Shown piece by piece: positions 33,626 to 43,520 of a stretch of 58,005 nucleotides of DNA; position 1 is the first letter of the stretch, and the number at the start of each line of letters is the position of its first letter. Source of the stretch: Exobacillus caeni (GTDB taxonomy: Bacteria; Bacillota; Bacilli; Bacillales; Guptibacillaceae); contig NZ_SWLG01000022.1 in NCBI RefSeq assembly GCF_005747095.1, positions 1-58,005 of the forward strand, written 5' to 3'. The notes under the pieces are model-generated. The model saw nothing but the letters and a program-made list of their open reading frames with translations. It had not been told where the DNA came from and ran no database searches. The translations under genes and the position numbers were made by a program.

Positions 33626-35677
33626 TTATCCATTATCCCTTAACAGCTCACCACTCGCTGTCTTCCATTCCGCCAATCCATTGGCACTACGTCCCATAAC
33701 TAAAGCTGCAGCAGTTGATGCACTAGAAAAAATATAATCATCTACAAGACATAACTCACCACCATCTTTAGTTATAAACATACCTTGGTCAATTAACTTT
33801 TCCCTTAAATCTACATACCCTTGTTGATACGAATCGCTGACCGAACCAGCAAATAATGAGCCTTTAAAAACCTTAAAACCGTTAGATACAGGGGTACCAA
33901 GTGCATTTGCTCCCCTAGCTGCATTAATAAAATACTTTTCATATATACTCTTTTTGGAGTTATTGTTTTTATCCCCATTGTTAGGTGAACTTCTGTTATT
34001 GGTTAAATGAAGATCCCATGCATTTCGCATCAGGTTAATCAAAGTCTCTTGTCTTTTTTCAAGAACCCCAGGCGTCCATTCTCTTTCTTGAACAACTTGA
34101 GTAGTTAAGGCAAAAGTAGTAACTCCACTCTTTGGTTGGAAATAAGATGTTTTCTTTTTATTAAAATCATAGTTTCTGGCCTGGGAGTTTTTAGATCTAA
34201 TTAAAAGTACTAAATTACCTAGTTTATGCACATAATCATCTGGATTTGAGAAGTTTACCAACCACTCACTATCCTTTTTAGGTGTTTGTGGAAGTACGTG
34301 CTCAACAGTAATAACTGAATGGTCATAGAAAGGTTGTCCGTTTGTAAGTAATGAATCTAGTCGTAGCAGTACGTATCTTCTTACAGTATCTTTTAACTCT
34401 GTATATACATCTCCATTTAATTTTTCTAAAACAGCTCTTTTATCGTCATCTGATACCTTTAATAAAGATTCCTCAGAAAACATATCAACTCTTTTTTTCA
34501 TTTGCCTTAGGATTTGTGAGTACTTGGACATTCGCCAATTGAAATTTTTCCTTAGCACCATGCTACTACCTGCAAACTGTTCAAGTAGATTTAAAAACTC
34601 ATCCAGTTTTTCGTTATATTCATGAATATAATACATTGCTACAGGAATCCAGTCATTATTATCAATGCGAGTAAGCAAGCTTAGTAATTTTATTATCTTT
34701 GGGTGATGGCTGTAAAAAGATCGATAATCAACTAGTTTTAGATAAATTTCACTATAAGGAATTAATATATCATCAATGAAGTTTTTCCCGGTTACTTTAG
34801 AGAAGATATCATCTATTCATCTTTATTATTTGCACTACCTTTTCTTTTTTGAATTATCATTCTGATATGATCAAACAACTTATTGAATCTATCACGCCCC
34901 AATGAAACTTCAACATCCTCCCATTTCATTGTGTAGGCGTCTTGTTCACTATCAGGGATTGCTCCAATAACGCGTGCTTTGAAGATATCACTTGGGAGTA
35001 AATCCAAGCCTCTGTCATTTAATACCGTAAATATACGAAAAGCAGAATCAAAATTAGGCGTAGAGACTACAACAATAAAACATAAAGTTGCCAATACTAA
35101 TGGTAGTGTTTTTACTGTGTCTTCATCTAACTTATTAAGGCGTTCCATATAATATATTGCATTGTCTCGAATAGCTTTTTGGCTATCTGTCTTAAATGGC
35201 GTGTCTTTTGTTACCTTGTGTGTCATTCCTTTTTGTTGAATGTATTTTTCAAAATACTCATCATCTCTTTTACGTAGATGTAGTCGATAGGTATCCTTTG
35301 TACCTAAGATCTTACTGCCCTTCTGTACGACCATTTGTTCAATATCATCGGCGAAGGTCATCGCTAAGAATGTCGCGTAGTACAGAGAATAAAATAGTAA
35401 GTGTAGTCAATCTCTGTTGGCCATCTAATACCTCAGACTTAGGACCGTCTTTTTTTACTAAAACAATACTTCCCAGAAAATAAGGTTGGTCAACATTGCT
35501 TATATTATTCTCTCTAATGCCATAGTGATTAATGAATTCAATTATGTCGTCCAAAAGTTCCCCTGCCTCGTCTGTTGTCCAGGAATACGGGCGTTGCACA
35601 GATGGAACAGTAAACAAATAATCATCAGAGAAGACTTTATGTAAAGGAGTTTCTTGAGCTGTTAATTTTGTTTTCAC
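33626..35677 (-). pseudogene. GmrSD-type (DUF262-DUF1524-DUF4357) restriction gene, two frameshifts
   Basis: Pieces in three frames join into one protein of about 683 residues. Piece 1 (35677-35345) has the DUF262 motifs VPSVQRPYSW, FLGSIVL and LDGQQRLTTL. Piece 2 (from about 35361 to 34813) continues DUF262 (FRIFTVLNDRGLDLLPSDIFKA). Piece 3 (open from about 34805, first ATG 34678, to 33626) has the DUF1524 HNH motif VEHVLPQTPKKDSEW and a C-terminal DUF4357 (VMGRSANGLAEWK). The frame changes near 35345-35361 and near 34810-34815. GmrSD enzymes cut modified phage DNA. The GTG start at 35677 has GGAGG 8 nt upstream. The earlier ATG at 35770 precedes a terminator and is rejected. Either a decayed gene or two assembly errors. 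Confidence 0.82.
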
Positions 35678-35722
35678 TAAACATTCCTCCAATTCCCCTT
35701 TGATTAACCCTTCCATTTCAAC

Positions 35723-35744
35723 AAAAGAGAGGGAATACCCTCTC
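35723..35744 (-). terminator. Terminator of the restriction-modification operon
   Basis: Minus strand GAGAGGG - TATT - CCCTCTC followed by TTTTGTT, 40 bp after the stop of the large R-M gene and before the GTG start of the GmrSD gene. Confidence 0.8.
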
Positions 35745-35784
35745 AGTCCTTGTATACAATATAAATTCATTTAAGAGGTTAAAT

Positions 35785-38700
35785 TTATTTCATTGGCTTG
35801 ATTTTTCTATTTATATAGTCTACTTCATCTTTTGTTAAATTGTATTTATTAAAAAGCTGATCATCTATTTCTTCATTTGATACAGACCAATTAATAGAAC
35901 TATTACTCTTGAAGTCTTGCAAGGGAATAAATCTGTAAGTATTTCTAGTACCATGTTGGCTATTCTTTGCTAAACTCTGTAGAAAACGAAAAAATTTAGA
36001 CTGCATATATTTAGATAAAGCATCCGCACCATGGTTATCTAATTTTAAGTCAGCACCGACGACTAAGTATGTTTCCGTACAAATACTGTTAGGACTTGCA
36101 ACTATTGTGTTTAAGTTGTCATCATTCAACTCAGTACCAATATTATTTGAATACGGAGTTAAAACCTTCCAATTACTAATCCAATGGGTATTTTTTTTAA
36201 TTTCTTCATTACTTATATATCCAACTATGCCTTTATTCGCATAACATTTAATTGGATTTTCCGATAGATTTTTATCATGTTTAAATTTACTATTTTTAGT
36301 AAAATTAGTGGAAAAACCAAACGGATTACGGGCAGATACATATGCCATCAGACTATTTTTATCATCAACATTAATTTTATTCAGAATAGTAATAGCCTTT
36401 GAATCTCTGATAAAGATATCGGAATCCTTAAACTTAAGAGGTCTTAATGTATCACTGATGATTTCATTATTTTCATAAGTGACAACACGGGTTTGGCTAA
36501 CGCTACTATTATATTTAGAATCCCATAAGAAATAGCTTACACCTCCTCTAATATTGGTATTCGGAAAGATATCTTCAGGTGTTAGCCAATCATGTAGTTC
36601 TCTAAGATGAGGGTCATTCAACATTTCATCGCGAAAGTCGTCTAAACCTTTCCCACCTACATACCATCTACTCGGTGTAATTAATGATATATATTGAGGA
36701 TTCATAGCTTTAGCAGCACGTACAAAGTTGTGATAGATTGGTCTTGCGCTTACTTGTGCACCACCGTCTATTTCTTGATAAGGAGGATTTCCTATAATGA
36801 CATCAAATTTCAATTTATTCTCTCCTTTATAGTTAAACATCGATTGGATAATATTAAGAATTTGATCTCTTTTATTACTAACATCATCCATTATTGACTT
36901 ATAGTAAATGACATTTGTATGCCATTTATTATAGCCTCTTAGAGTTCTTTCAGTGATTGATTTTGCCATGGGGGTTTTTGCAATAACAAAAATATTATCC
37001 TTTAATACCTTTTGCCAGATTTCATTTTTGATTTCGTGACTATCTTTACTACCAAGATTTGTTGAACGCCAGTAGTGAATTTTCTCCTTATAAATGTTAT
37101 AACAAGCTAGCAAAGGATATAATCCCGACTTTGAATTTATTTCAAGGATTATTGAACCTGTATTTGCTAAAGAATTTTTAGTAATATCACCTTTTGAAAC
37201 TAACTTTGTATCCTCACCATCATGTAATGGATACTCGAAATTTTCATCAAAGAATGTTTCTCCACCTAGTGTATCCATTAAATGTCTATTCACAACCCTC
37301 CAAGGTGTTAATACTGTCTCTTTATCTGGGTTTTTAAAGGTTGAAAAAATATCAGCAATTTTCATTACCCGATCCCTGATGGTAGGAGCTGCATCAGCTG
37401 CTTTTGCTTTCCTCCTAATTCTTAATCCTGCTTCTACAAACACTTCTGCGTCATAATATTTGGTAAATTTATTGAAAATCTCCTTAGTAATTCCTTGCGG
37501 CATAAACTCACCCCAAGATTCATCATCTACTAAGTGTACAAAGTTATAAATAGTAATTTCCTTTTCGTGATCAATATTTGCTCCATAAATCATCATTGGT
37601 ATACGAATACTAATACCTCTTAGGATACTAATCATCGTTTTACGTTGTTTGCGTAACTCTTGTGTCTTTTCAAATAAAGCCTGTTCTTCTGGGGTTCTTT
37701 GCTTTTTGGGTTTCTTTTCAGTTTCTTCAGCTTTCTCCCATTCTTCTTCATCAAAACCTTGATTATTAACAGTAACATCTAGAGGTTTCTTAGCTTGTTT
37801 TGAAGTTCCTATAATTGCTTTTAAATCATTAAAATCTTGAATATCTACTTCATTTAATTTTAGAAGTTCATCATTATATAAGTTAACATCATCGAAACCT
37901 GTTGTTACTACTTTATCAACAGCAGCTTTCTTCAACTGACGCAACATATGTTCAACATCAATTTTATCCATTTTGCTGTTACCCATGCTTATCACGGAAC
38001 AATAATTCAAGAAAATATTCATAGCCTCTTTTTGTTTATGTGAGTTTAAACTACCAGCTTTAGTATTTAAACTCGCAGCCTGTGCGACCATTTTTAGTGT
38101 TCTATCAGGTGCAAAATCAAAAACAAAACATTCCGTTTTTACTTTACCTCCTATATTTGCGGGTGTTTGCACACGAAATGCTGTTTGTAAGTAGGTAGCT
38201 GGAGAAGTTGTGTTTGAAAGCATTAAAACACCAGTCCATGCAGGAACGCTTACACCTGTAGTTAACTTTCCACAGGTGATAGTGATCGTGTATGAATTTT
38301 CTGGATCATCGCCGATTGCCTCCTTAACTCTTTCTAGGGCATCTATATTTTCGGATTCACTATCACCTGCCCCAGCAACATTAACAATTTCAAAACTACC
38401 AAATATATCATGGCTCTTCATGAGCTTACTTAGCGCTCTTGCTTCTGGAACCCCAGGCACCAACCACAGAGTGTTCTTTAGATTCTCACGATAATACTCT
38501 GTGGAAAAAGGAAAGTTTGTTTGATTGCTTTCATCTTTATGGGATATTATATCTAAAAATTTCAGAACGTCTTCTTCATGTACAAACTTATCTCTTATTG
38601 AAACATTAGGATCATCGTTGCTATAGGTTCTAAAAAACTCCCTAAAATTAAATGCTTTGTCTTCTATATCAACATATCTTTTCCCACTAAATTCCTTGTC

Positions 38701-39759
38701 TAATTTATAGGTAAAAATAGATAGTTTTGGCAAGTTTACGTAAGGATTTGAATCACCAAAATTACTTTCATCCCATTCATATTTGGCTTTTTGTTCCATA
38801 ACGTAATCCCATGTATAAATATCTTCTTCTTCCTCATAATCCTCAAATAAATTAAAAGGTGTTCCTGATAATGCGAGTGTAAAAGATTTTTTTATATGTT
38901 CATGAACATTTCTAGCCAGCTCTGTCTTATTTCCTTCATGAGCTTCGTCAATAATAACGCAATCCCATGTAGTATCAAAAATAAGATTGTTCTTATCAAA
39001 TTCTCCACCCACATAAGAAGAACCACGTAAATCCTGCATAGAAGCAAAATATATAAATGGTTTATTTGATTCAACTAATTTTTCAAATGTTTCTCCTTTT
39101 GCTTTTGACCCAAAATCATAATCTGACCTGAAAATCTTATAAAAATCCTCAAACCACCCATCTGATACTACTGGCCGGTGAGTTATTATTAATGTTTTAT
39201 TAAACTCTGCACGTTTTACTAGTTCTAATGCACTTACGGTTTTACCAAAACGCATTTTTGCGTTCCAAAGTTTTCTATTCTTCCCATTCTTTATTGATTG
39301 TAGAGTCTCTTTTATAGCTTGTTCTTGTTCAGGACGGAATTTAATAGGGGTAAAACCTTCAGATACCTTTACATTCCCAAGTGATATCTTTCCTTCTTTA
39401 ACTGCTGTAATAGCAGAAGTAGCAGTATCTAAATCAATATTAAACCATTCTCTTCCCCTACTACCTTCTGTCGGGTTTATTCCTGATCGTTTTAAAACAT
39501 TGTGAACCTCATGGTCTCCGAAAGCTGTGCCTTTATTGGTAATTCCTAAATCAAAGTGCAATAATTCATACTTAACATCTGCTGTTTTTGTATATTGATC
39601 TATTCTATATTTGGCGCTCTCTCTCATGCCTTTTTTATCGTACGGATTACCTTCAAAGGTTGTTTCACCAATTTTTAATCTACCTTTATGAGCTTCATCT
39701 GGGATTGTAAAAATATAGATAAGCTTGTGCTTAAAAGCTTGGAAATTTTTATCATTCAT
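35785..39759 (-). CDS. Nuclease-helicase-methyltransferase restriction protein (Eco57I/type ISP-like)
   Basis: A 1324-residue restriction subunit. N-terminus: LIYIFTIPDEAHKGRLKIGET, a GIY-YIG/T5orf172-like nuclease start. Then a helicase: variant Walker A AKMRFGKT (GKT at about 172-174), IIDEAHEG (271-274), ALSGTPFN, then GKLTTGVSVP. The C-terminal 340 residues start with DVIIGNPPYQE (NPPY at about 991-994), the catalytic motif IV of an adenine methyltransferase, and end in a specificity-type region with YRFIPLQDF. No SAM motif I is present here. It lies in the smaller protein encoded just upstream. Start: the ATG at 39759 overlaps that gene's stop (ATGAATGA) with GGAGGG upstream. Probably translocates on DNA and cleaves unmodified DNA. 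Confidence 0.8.
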   Translation of the reverse strand: MNDKNFQAFKHKLIYIFTIPDEAHKGRLKIGETTFEGNPYDKKGMRESAKYRIDQYTKTADVKYELLHFDLGITNKGTAFGDHEVHNVLKRSGINPTEGSRGREWFNIDLDTATSAITAVKEGKISLGNVKVSEGFTPIKFRPEQEQAIKETLQSIKNGKNRKLWNAKMRFGKTVSALELVKRAEFNKTLIITHRPVVSDGWFEDFYKIFRSDYDFGSKAKGETFEKLVESNKPFIYFASMQDLRGSSYVGGEFDKNNLIFDTTWDCVIIDEAHEGNKTELARNVHEHIKKSFTLALSGTPFNLFEDYEEEEDIYTWDYVMEQKAKYEWDESNFGDSNPYVNLPKLSIFTYKLDKEFSGKRYVDIEDKAFNFREFFRTYSNDDPNVSIRDKFVHEEDVLKFLDIISHKDESNQTNFPFSTEYYRENLKNTLWLVPGVPEARALSKLMKSHDIFGSFEIVNVAGAGDSESENIDALERVKEAIGDDPENSYTITITCGKLTTGVSVPAWTGVLMLSNTTSPATYLQTAFRVQTPANIGGKVKTECFVFDFAPDRTLKMVAQAASLNTKAGSLNSHKQKEAMNIFLNYCSVISMGNSKMDKIDVEHMLRQLKKAAVDKVVTTGFDDVNLYNDELLKLNEVDIQDFNDLKAIIGTSKQAKKPLDVTVNNQGFDEEEWEKAEETEKKPKKQRTPEEQALFEKTQELRKQRKTMISILRGISIRIPMMIYGANIDHEKEITIYNFVHLVDDESWGEFMPQGITKEIFNKFTKYYDAEVFVEAGLRIRRKAKAADAAPTIRDRVMKIADIFSTFKNPDKETVLTPWRVVNRHLMDTLGGETFFDENFEYPLHDGEDTKLVSKGDITKNSLANTGSIILEINSKSGLYPLLACYNIYKEKIHYWRSTNLGSKDSHEIKNEIWQKVLKDNIFVIAKTPMAKSITERTLRGYNKWHTNVIYYKSIMDDVSNKRDQILNIIQSMFNYKGENKLKFDVIIGNPPYQEIDGGAQVSARPIYHNFVRAAKAMNPQYISLITPSRWYVGGKGLDDFRDEMLNDPHLRELHDWLTPEDIFPNTNIRGGVSYFLWDSKYNSSVSQTRVVTYENNEIISDTLRPLKFKDSDIFIRDSKAITILNKINVDDKNSLMAYVSARNPFGFSTNFTKNSKFKHDKNLSENPIKCYANKGIVGYISNEEIKKNTHWISNWKVLTPYSNNIGTELNDDNLNTIVASPNSICTETYLVVGADLKLDNHGADALSKYMQSKFFRFLQSLAKNSQHGTRNTYRFIPLQDFKSNSSINWSVSNEEIDDQLFNKYNLTKDEVDYINRKIKPMK

Positions 39760-40537
39760 TCTCTTCACCCTCCACAACAGCTGCATTAATTAAATTCATA
39801 TAAGAAATTTGTTCAAACAATCTAATTGGCTTAGCTGCTCGAACGTAAGTATCAATATCAAATAAGTCACTATCTACATCAGAATCAAATAAGCTTAGTT
39901 GTAAGGGTTCAGTCGTTTTTAACATCTTTTCATAATAGAAAAGGTCTTCCTGTTCCTTAACAATATCCCGATAATAATACTCAACTCTTTTTATAGCCCT
40001 TGTATTGTATTCTATTTGCCATTCGGAGATTCTACTTAATTCATCTGAGTAAAGTATATTTCCACATTCATCAAGTAACAGTTCGTTATTATTAGATAAA
40101 GGTATTTGACTTGTCAGAGCATTCATATTGATAATATTGAAGTCTAAAATATGGTCTATTACTTTATAGAATTGCGTAGTAACATTTTCTTGATATTGAT
40201 AAATAAAATATTCCATAACTATTTCACGTAAACATTCCTTAGTAGTTTCTACATTATCTTTTAGCAGCTCTAAACCATAAATATTAGCTATAGAAACTAT
40301 TGTATAAAACTCTCGATCTCTTGTTTCACTGTAGTTTTCAAATACCATTTTTAACTTTCTTTTTAATACTTCTATTAAAAATGCCCCTTCACCACAGCTA
40401 TTTTCCAGATACCTACTACTTATTTTCATTCCATCAGCGGGAATCAAATCTAACATGTTATTAGCTACCCAAGTTGGTGTTAACACTTCTCCATGCTTTA
40501 ATACGCGATTTTTAGACTTTATCTGATTATTCTTCAT
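39752..40537 (-). CDS. SAM-binding half of a split adenine DNA methyltransferase
   Basis: A 261-residue protein with the first half of a gamma-type N6-adenine methyltransferase: motif X GEVLTPTWVANNMLDLIP (16-33), motif I ENSCGEGAFL (45-54), motif II YGLELLKDNVE, and an INMNALT segment resembling motif III. It ends without the catalytic NPPY motif, which is found near residue 991 of the protein encoded next. The two genes overlap by 8 bp, so the halves should be produced together and assemble. The C-terminus is charged and may form the contact. The length is about half that of a complete Eco57I-type methylase. Confidence 0.75.
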   Translation of the reverse strand: MKNNQIKSKNRVLKHGEVLTPTWVANNMLDLIPADGMKISSRYLENSCGEGAFLIEVLKRKLKMVFENYSETRDREFYTIVSIANIYGLELLKDNVETTKECLREIVMEYFIYQYQENVTTQFYKVIDHILDFNIINMNALTSQIPLSNNNELLLDECGNILYSDELSRISEWQIEYNTRAIKRVEYYYRDIVKEQEDLFYYEKMLKTTEPLQLSLFDSDVDSDLFDIDTYVRAAKPIRLFEQISYMNLINAAVVEGEENE

Positions 40538-40612
40538 AATTACACCTTGTTTCTCATGATTTAATGCCTACTCTTGTAATTTTGAAATTGTTGATATTTC
40601 ACGATGATTTCG

Positions 40613-40879
40613 TTAAACGGATAAAAAAGACTTTTCGTTCTCCTCATTTAAACGAAGAATAAAGCTCACTACATCCAACCTCTTTTTTCCACACTGCTGG
40701 CGAATTATAGTTGTAAATCGTCCATCTTTCACTAATTTTGCTTTATTTATGGTATACAGCTTTTGAATCAAACTTATCATTTCTGATTCTTCTATCTCGT
40801 CTTGCCAGTATTTATCTATTACTTCATTAATAGATGCTGCCAAATCTCTTTGCCTTTTGTGGAATAGTTTAACTTCCAT
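40613..40879 (-). CDS. Small protein, TIGR04540-like
   Basis: An 88-residue charged protein: INEVIDKYWQDEIEESEMISLIQKLY near the N-terminus and TTIIRQQCGKKRLDVVSFIL in the second half. This closely fits my memory of the TIGR04540 pattern (YW near residue 24, Q-x-x-GKKRL later), a small family of unknown function found in Firmicute elements. AGGAGTG precedes the ATG. It is 75 bp upstream of the split methyltransferase and may be the first gene of that operon. Confidence 0.5.
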   Translation of the reverse strand: MEVKLFHKRQRDLAASINEVIDKYWQDEIEESEMISLIQKLYTINKAKLVKDGRFTTIIRQQCGKKRLDVVSFILRLNEENEKSFLSV

Positions 40880-41007
40880 TATGAAGTCACTCCTATTTTT
40901 CTTACTTTTTTTATACTTTAATCTTATTTTATATATAGCTCTTTAGTAATACAACAGTATAAGAAAAAATATACAAAAATTCCCTGAGCTCCATCCTTTA
41001 ATACTCG

Positions 41008-41087
41008 AAAGGGGTACCCACCCGTTTCATGCCCCACCCCTTTTTATAAACCGTTATTTATCCCTTTGGATAGATATCGGTTTTTTT
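41008..41087 (+). promoter_or_regulatory. Two successive terminator-like hairpins upstream of the accessory operon
   Basis: Hairpin 1 pairs AAAGGGGT (41008-41015) with ACCCCTTT (41036-41043) and ends in T's. Hairpin 2 pairs AAACCG (41048-41053) with CGGTTT (41078-41083) and runs into seven T's. Both lie in the 266-bp gap between divergent genes, upstream of the gene at 41146. No peptide or riboswitch motif was recognised. They could attenuate the downstream genes or block read-through. Confidence 0.45.
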
Positions 41088-41145
41088 GTTTTACAGAGAC
41101 GACTTGCGTGGTGAGAGGATCGCATACAAAAAGGAGGGTAGTTAG

Positions 41146-41349
41146 ATGAACCAATCATTAGTAAAAATTCTATTGAAGGCAAAAGAACTAAACCAATGGG
41201 TTCCAGCTAAATTTCTGGCGAAGTACGGAATCCAAAAGGTAAATTTACTGAACCTTGAAGATGAGGACTTAATTCTGACTAAGAAAAGCAAGTCAGATGG
41301 CGTACAACTAAAGCTGACCTTAAAGGGTTATCACTACTTTAATAAATAA
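41146..41349 (+). CDS. Hypothetical protein (67 aa), first gene of accessory operon
   Basis: A 67-residue basic protein with AAGGAGGGTAG 5 nt before the ATG. The sequence suggests a small wHTH-like fold (a helix NQSLVKILLKAKELNQWVPAKFLAKYG, then strands with LKLTLKGYHYF), but no family was recognised. It starts a + strand series of four closely spaced genes (41146, 41392, 41940, 42901) typical of the accessory part of integrative elements. Confidence 0.6.
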   Translation: MNQSLVKILLKAKELNQWVPAKFLAKYGIQKVNLLNLEDEDLILTKKSKSDGVQLKLTLKGYHYFNK

Positions 41350-41391
41350 CAGGAATACCTTTTTAAAAAAATTACAAGGAGGAAATTAATC

Positions 41392-41910
41392 ATGAAAGAA
41401 AATGTATGGAAAAGACAGCAATACAAATTAGGACTATTAACGGAGAGGAGTGTCTCCCTTCAAGAAGTTAAGGAAATTCACCAAAATCTATTAAACCAAC
41501 TTGCTTCTATATCAGAAGAAGTAGCGGAAGCAATCGAACGCAATGACTATGTGAGACTATCTCACTTACTAGCTAATCGAAGCAAAATACAATCAGCAAT
41601 AAATGAAATCGAATCTCTGTATGAGGATGAACTTATTAGTCATATATCAATTACTGACCGGATAAGCAAAGCACTTAAGGATACAGCAACAACGATGGAA
41701 GATGAGGGTGAAGATATTCTATCAAAATTAACTAACAATCTCGATAGATTAAATGAATCAGCTGGCGATGTGGTCACGAAGGCAATAGTGATTTCTATCA
41801 AAACACTAAGCAAGGGGAATCAGCTTAATCATCGAGTCGGCAAATTGATCATCCACAAAACATCGGATGGTTTAGCAAAATTGGCAGATATCATTCAAAA
41901 AAGATTCTAA
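41392..41910 (+). CDS. Hypothetical helical protein (172 aa)
   Basis: An all-helical, charged protein with heptad-like spacing in residues 15-85 (LQEVKEIHQNLLNQLASISEEVAEAI), so probably a coiled coil. The rest continues as amphipathic helices ending in a basic KLADIIQKRF. No membrane segment or catalytic motif. AAGGAGG lies 9 nt upstream of the ATG. Function unknown. Its place beside a recombination-type gene and radC suggests an element maintenance role. Confidence 0.6.
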   Translation: MKENVWKRQQYKLGLLTERSVSLQEVKEIHQNLLNQLASISEEVAEAIERNDYVRLSHLLANRSKIQSAINEIESLYEDELISHISITDRISKALKDTATTMEDEGEDILSKLTNNLDRLNESAGDVVTKAIVISIKTLSKGNQLNHRVGKLIIHKTSDGLAKLADIIQKRF

Positions 41911-41939
41911 TTCATTGAGTTGAGGGAGGTAAAAACCAT

Positions 41940-42710
41940 ATGAAGACAGGTAAACACTTAAAAATAAACAATATCGTTCCATTCTCTAGTAGTAATAACT
42001 CTGATGTATCAGCATTACCTAATGTCGTCGTATCCTCTTCAGAATCCAAGCACCGAATTGAGGAACTCAAAACGTTCGTTGAAGAGGTTATGATAAAAGG
42101 CGTTGACTACGGGCAGATAAATGGATTCTCTAAAGCGACTTTGTTAAAGCCTGACGCCGAGAAACTTTGTGATGTATTCGGATTTTCAAAGACAGTAGAG
42201 GCTGTTAACCGTATTGAACAGTGGGAAGCTGGTATCTTCGCTTATGAAGTGAAGGTGATACTAACCCGCAAAGACAATGGAGTAATTGAAGCTGAAGGAC
42301 TTGGTTCCTGCAACAGCAAAGAAGCAGCATTTCAACAGCAAGATGCCTATACGATTGTGAACACTGTATTGAAGATGACCAAAAAACGTACATTGATTGA
42401 TGCGGTATTATCAGCGACACGTTCTAGCGGTATCTTCACACAAGACATTGAAGATTTTCCAGTAAGTTCAAAAACTAAAGGAGGTGATAAAACTGTTACC
42501 AAACACCAACTAATCAAGATACATCAAATCGCTGCTGAACTCAATATGCGTCATGAAGTTGCAAAAGAAATGATTAAGATGAAATACCTTGTTGATCACA
42601 GCACAAAACTAACTATTATACAGGCCTCTGATTTTATCCAACACTTATTTCATTTAAAAGATGTTTTTAATGAAGAGGAGGAGTTGAATACGCCAAAGGA
42701 TAAAGAATGA
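41940..42710 (+). CDS. Conserved mobile-element protein (phage/ICE accessory family)
   Basis: A 256-residue protein. The centre has a pattern I recall from many phage, plasmid and ICE proteins of unknown function: KGVDYGQINGFSKATLLKPDAEKLCDVFGF, then an extended-strand region and NTVLKMTKKRTLIDAVLSATRSSGIFTQDIED. The last part (from residue 180) is a separate helical KHQLIKIHQIAAELNM segment like a small DNA-recognition domain. No enzymatic motif. GGGAGG lies 10 nt before the ATG. A role in ssDNA handling or recombination is only a guess from context. Confidence 0.6.
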   Translation: MKTGKHLKINNIVPFSSSNNSDVSALPNVVVSSSESKHRIEELKTFVEEVMIKGVDYGQINGFSKATLLKPDAEKLCDVFGFSKTVEAVNRIEQWEAGIFAYEVKVILTRKDNGVIEAEGLGSCNSKEAAFQQQDAYTIVNTVLKMTKKRTLIDAVLSATRSSGIFTQDIEDFPVSSKTKGGDKTVTKHQLIKIHQIAAELNMRHEVAKEMIKMKYLVDHSTKLTIIQASDFIQHLFHLKDVFNEEEELNTPKDKE

Positions 42711-42842
42711 ATTGCTCATGGAATATTGATATATTCGATGGCTTTTTTTATGCACAAAAAAGATGAGCTCATCCGCCAATGAACTCATCTACATCAAAAT
42801 ACTCTTATTAAAATATAGCGTATTTCAAAAGTGTTTTCAATC

Positions 42843-42871
42843 GGAGGGACGATCATCGTCTCTCCTATTTT
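42843..42871 (+). terminator. Hairpin between the accessory operon and radC
   Basis: GGAGGGAC and GTCTCTCC form a stem with a short GATCATC loop, followed by TATTTTAATT. It probably terminates the preceding gene on +. Confidence 0.5.
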
Positions 42872-42900
42872 AATTCAATCAAACATAAATGGAGGAATAT

Positions 42901-43511
42901 ATGATGAACAATACATTCGATAAAATGACTTTTAGGGTATTATTAGCAACAACAATGCGTGAAAAGGAAGATGGCTATGTCGTCAACGAAATTTTCAACC
43001 GCTATCCATCCATACAAGATTTGTTAGAAGTAACCGAAGAGGAATTATTGATGATAAAAGGCATTGGTAAAGTAAAGGTTAAACAAATCGTAGCTGCTCT
43101 AAAATTAGCAAGAATGCAACCTACACCTGTAGAAGAACGTTTTACTATTCGTTCGCCTGAAGATGCATATACGTTCCTAAAAGATATGCAGTACCTAACA
43201 CAAGAACATTTTGTAGTACTCGGGCTAAACACTAAAAATGAAGTTCTATTTCGAGAATCAGATTTTATAGGATCGTTGAATGCTTCAATTGTGCATCCAC
43301 GGGAGACTTTTAAACATTTAATCCGTCGTAGTGCGCGAGCGCTATTGTTGCACATAATCATCCATCGGGGAATTCACAACCAAGTAGAGAGGACATTGAA
43401 GTCACAAAGCGCCTTAACGAAGTCGGAAAGGTTGTTGGAATTGAAATACTTGATCATATTATCGTTGGGCAAGAACAATTTACGAGTTTAAAGGAAAAAG
43501 GTTATCTATAA
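42901..43511 (+). pseudogene. radC: RadC-family (JAB domain) protein, one frameshift
   Basis: The N-terminal half is a normal RadC: a helix-hairpin-helix region (LLMIKGIGKVKVKQIVAAL) and the start of the JAB domain up to [14 protein letters not shown]. At about 43339-43342 the frame shifts by one base, and the original frame runs on as nonsense to 43491. The catalytic JAB sequence continues in the next frame as [17 protein letters not shown] (metal site HNH-P-S-G) and ends in [19 protein letters not shown] with a stop at 43509. The ATG at 42901 is preferred, with GGAGG upstream. RadC/JAB genes are common in mobile elements. A true decay event and a sequencing error both fit. Confidence 0.85.
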
Positions 43512-43520
43512 AAGTTTCAT

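Noticed and set aside
35678-35770. Upstream ATG start for the GmrSD gene
   Set aside because: This stretch contains the terminator of the preceding operon. The GTG at 35677 with GGAGG gives the expected family N-terminus.
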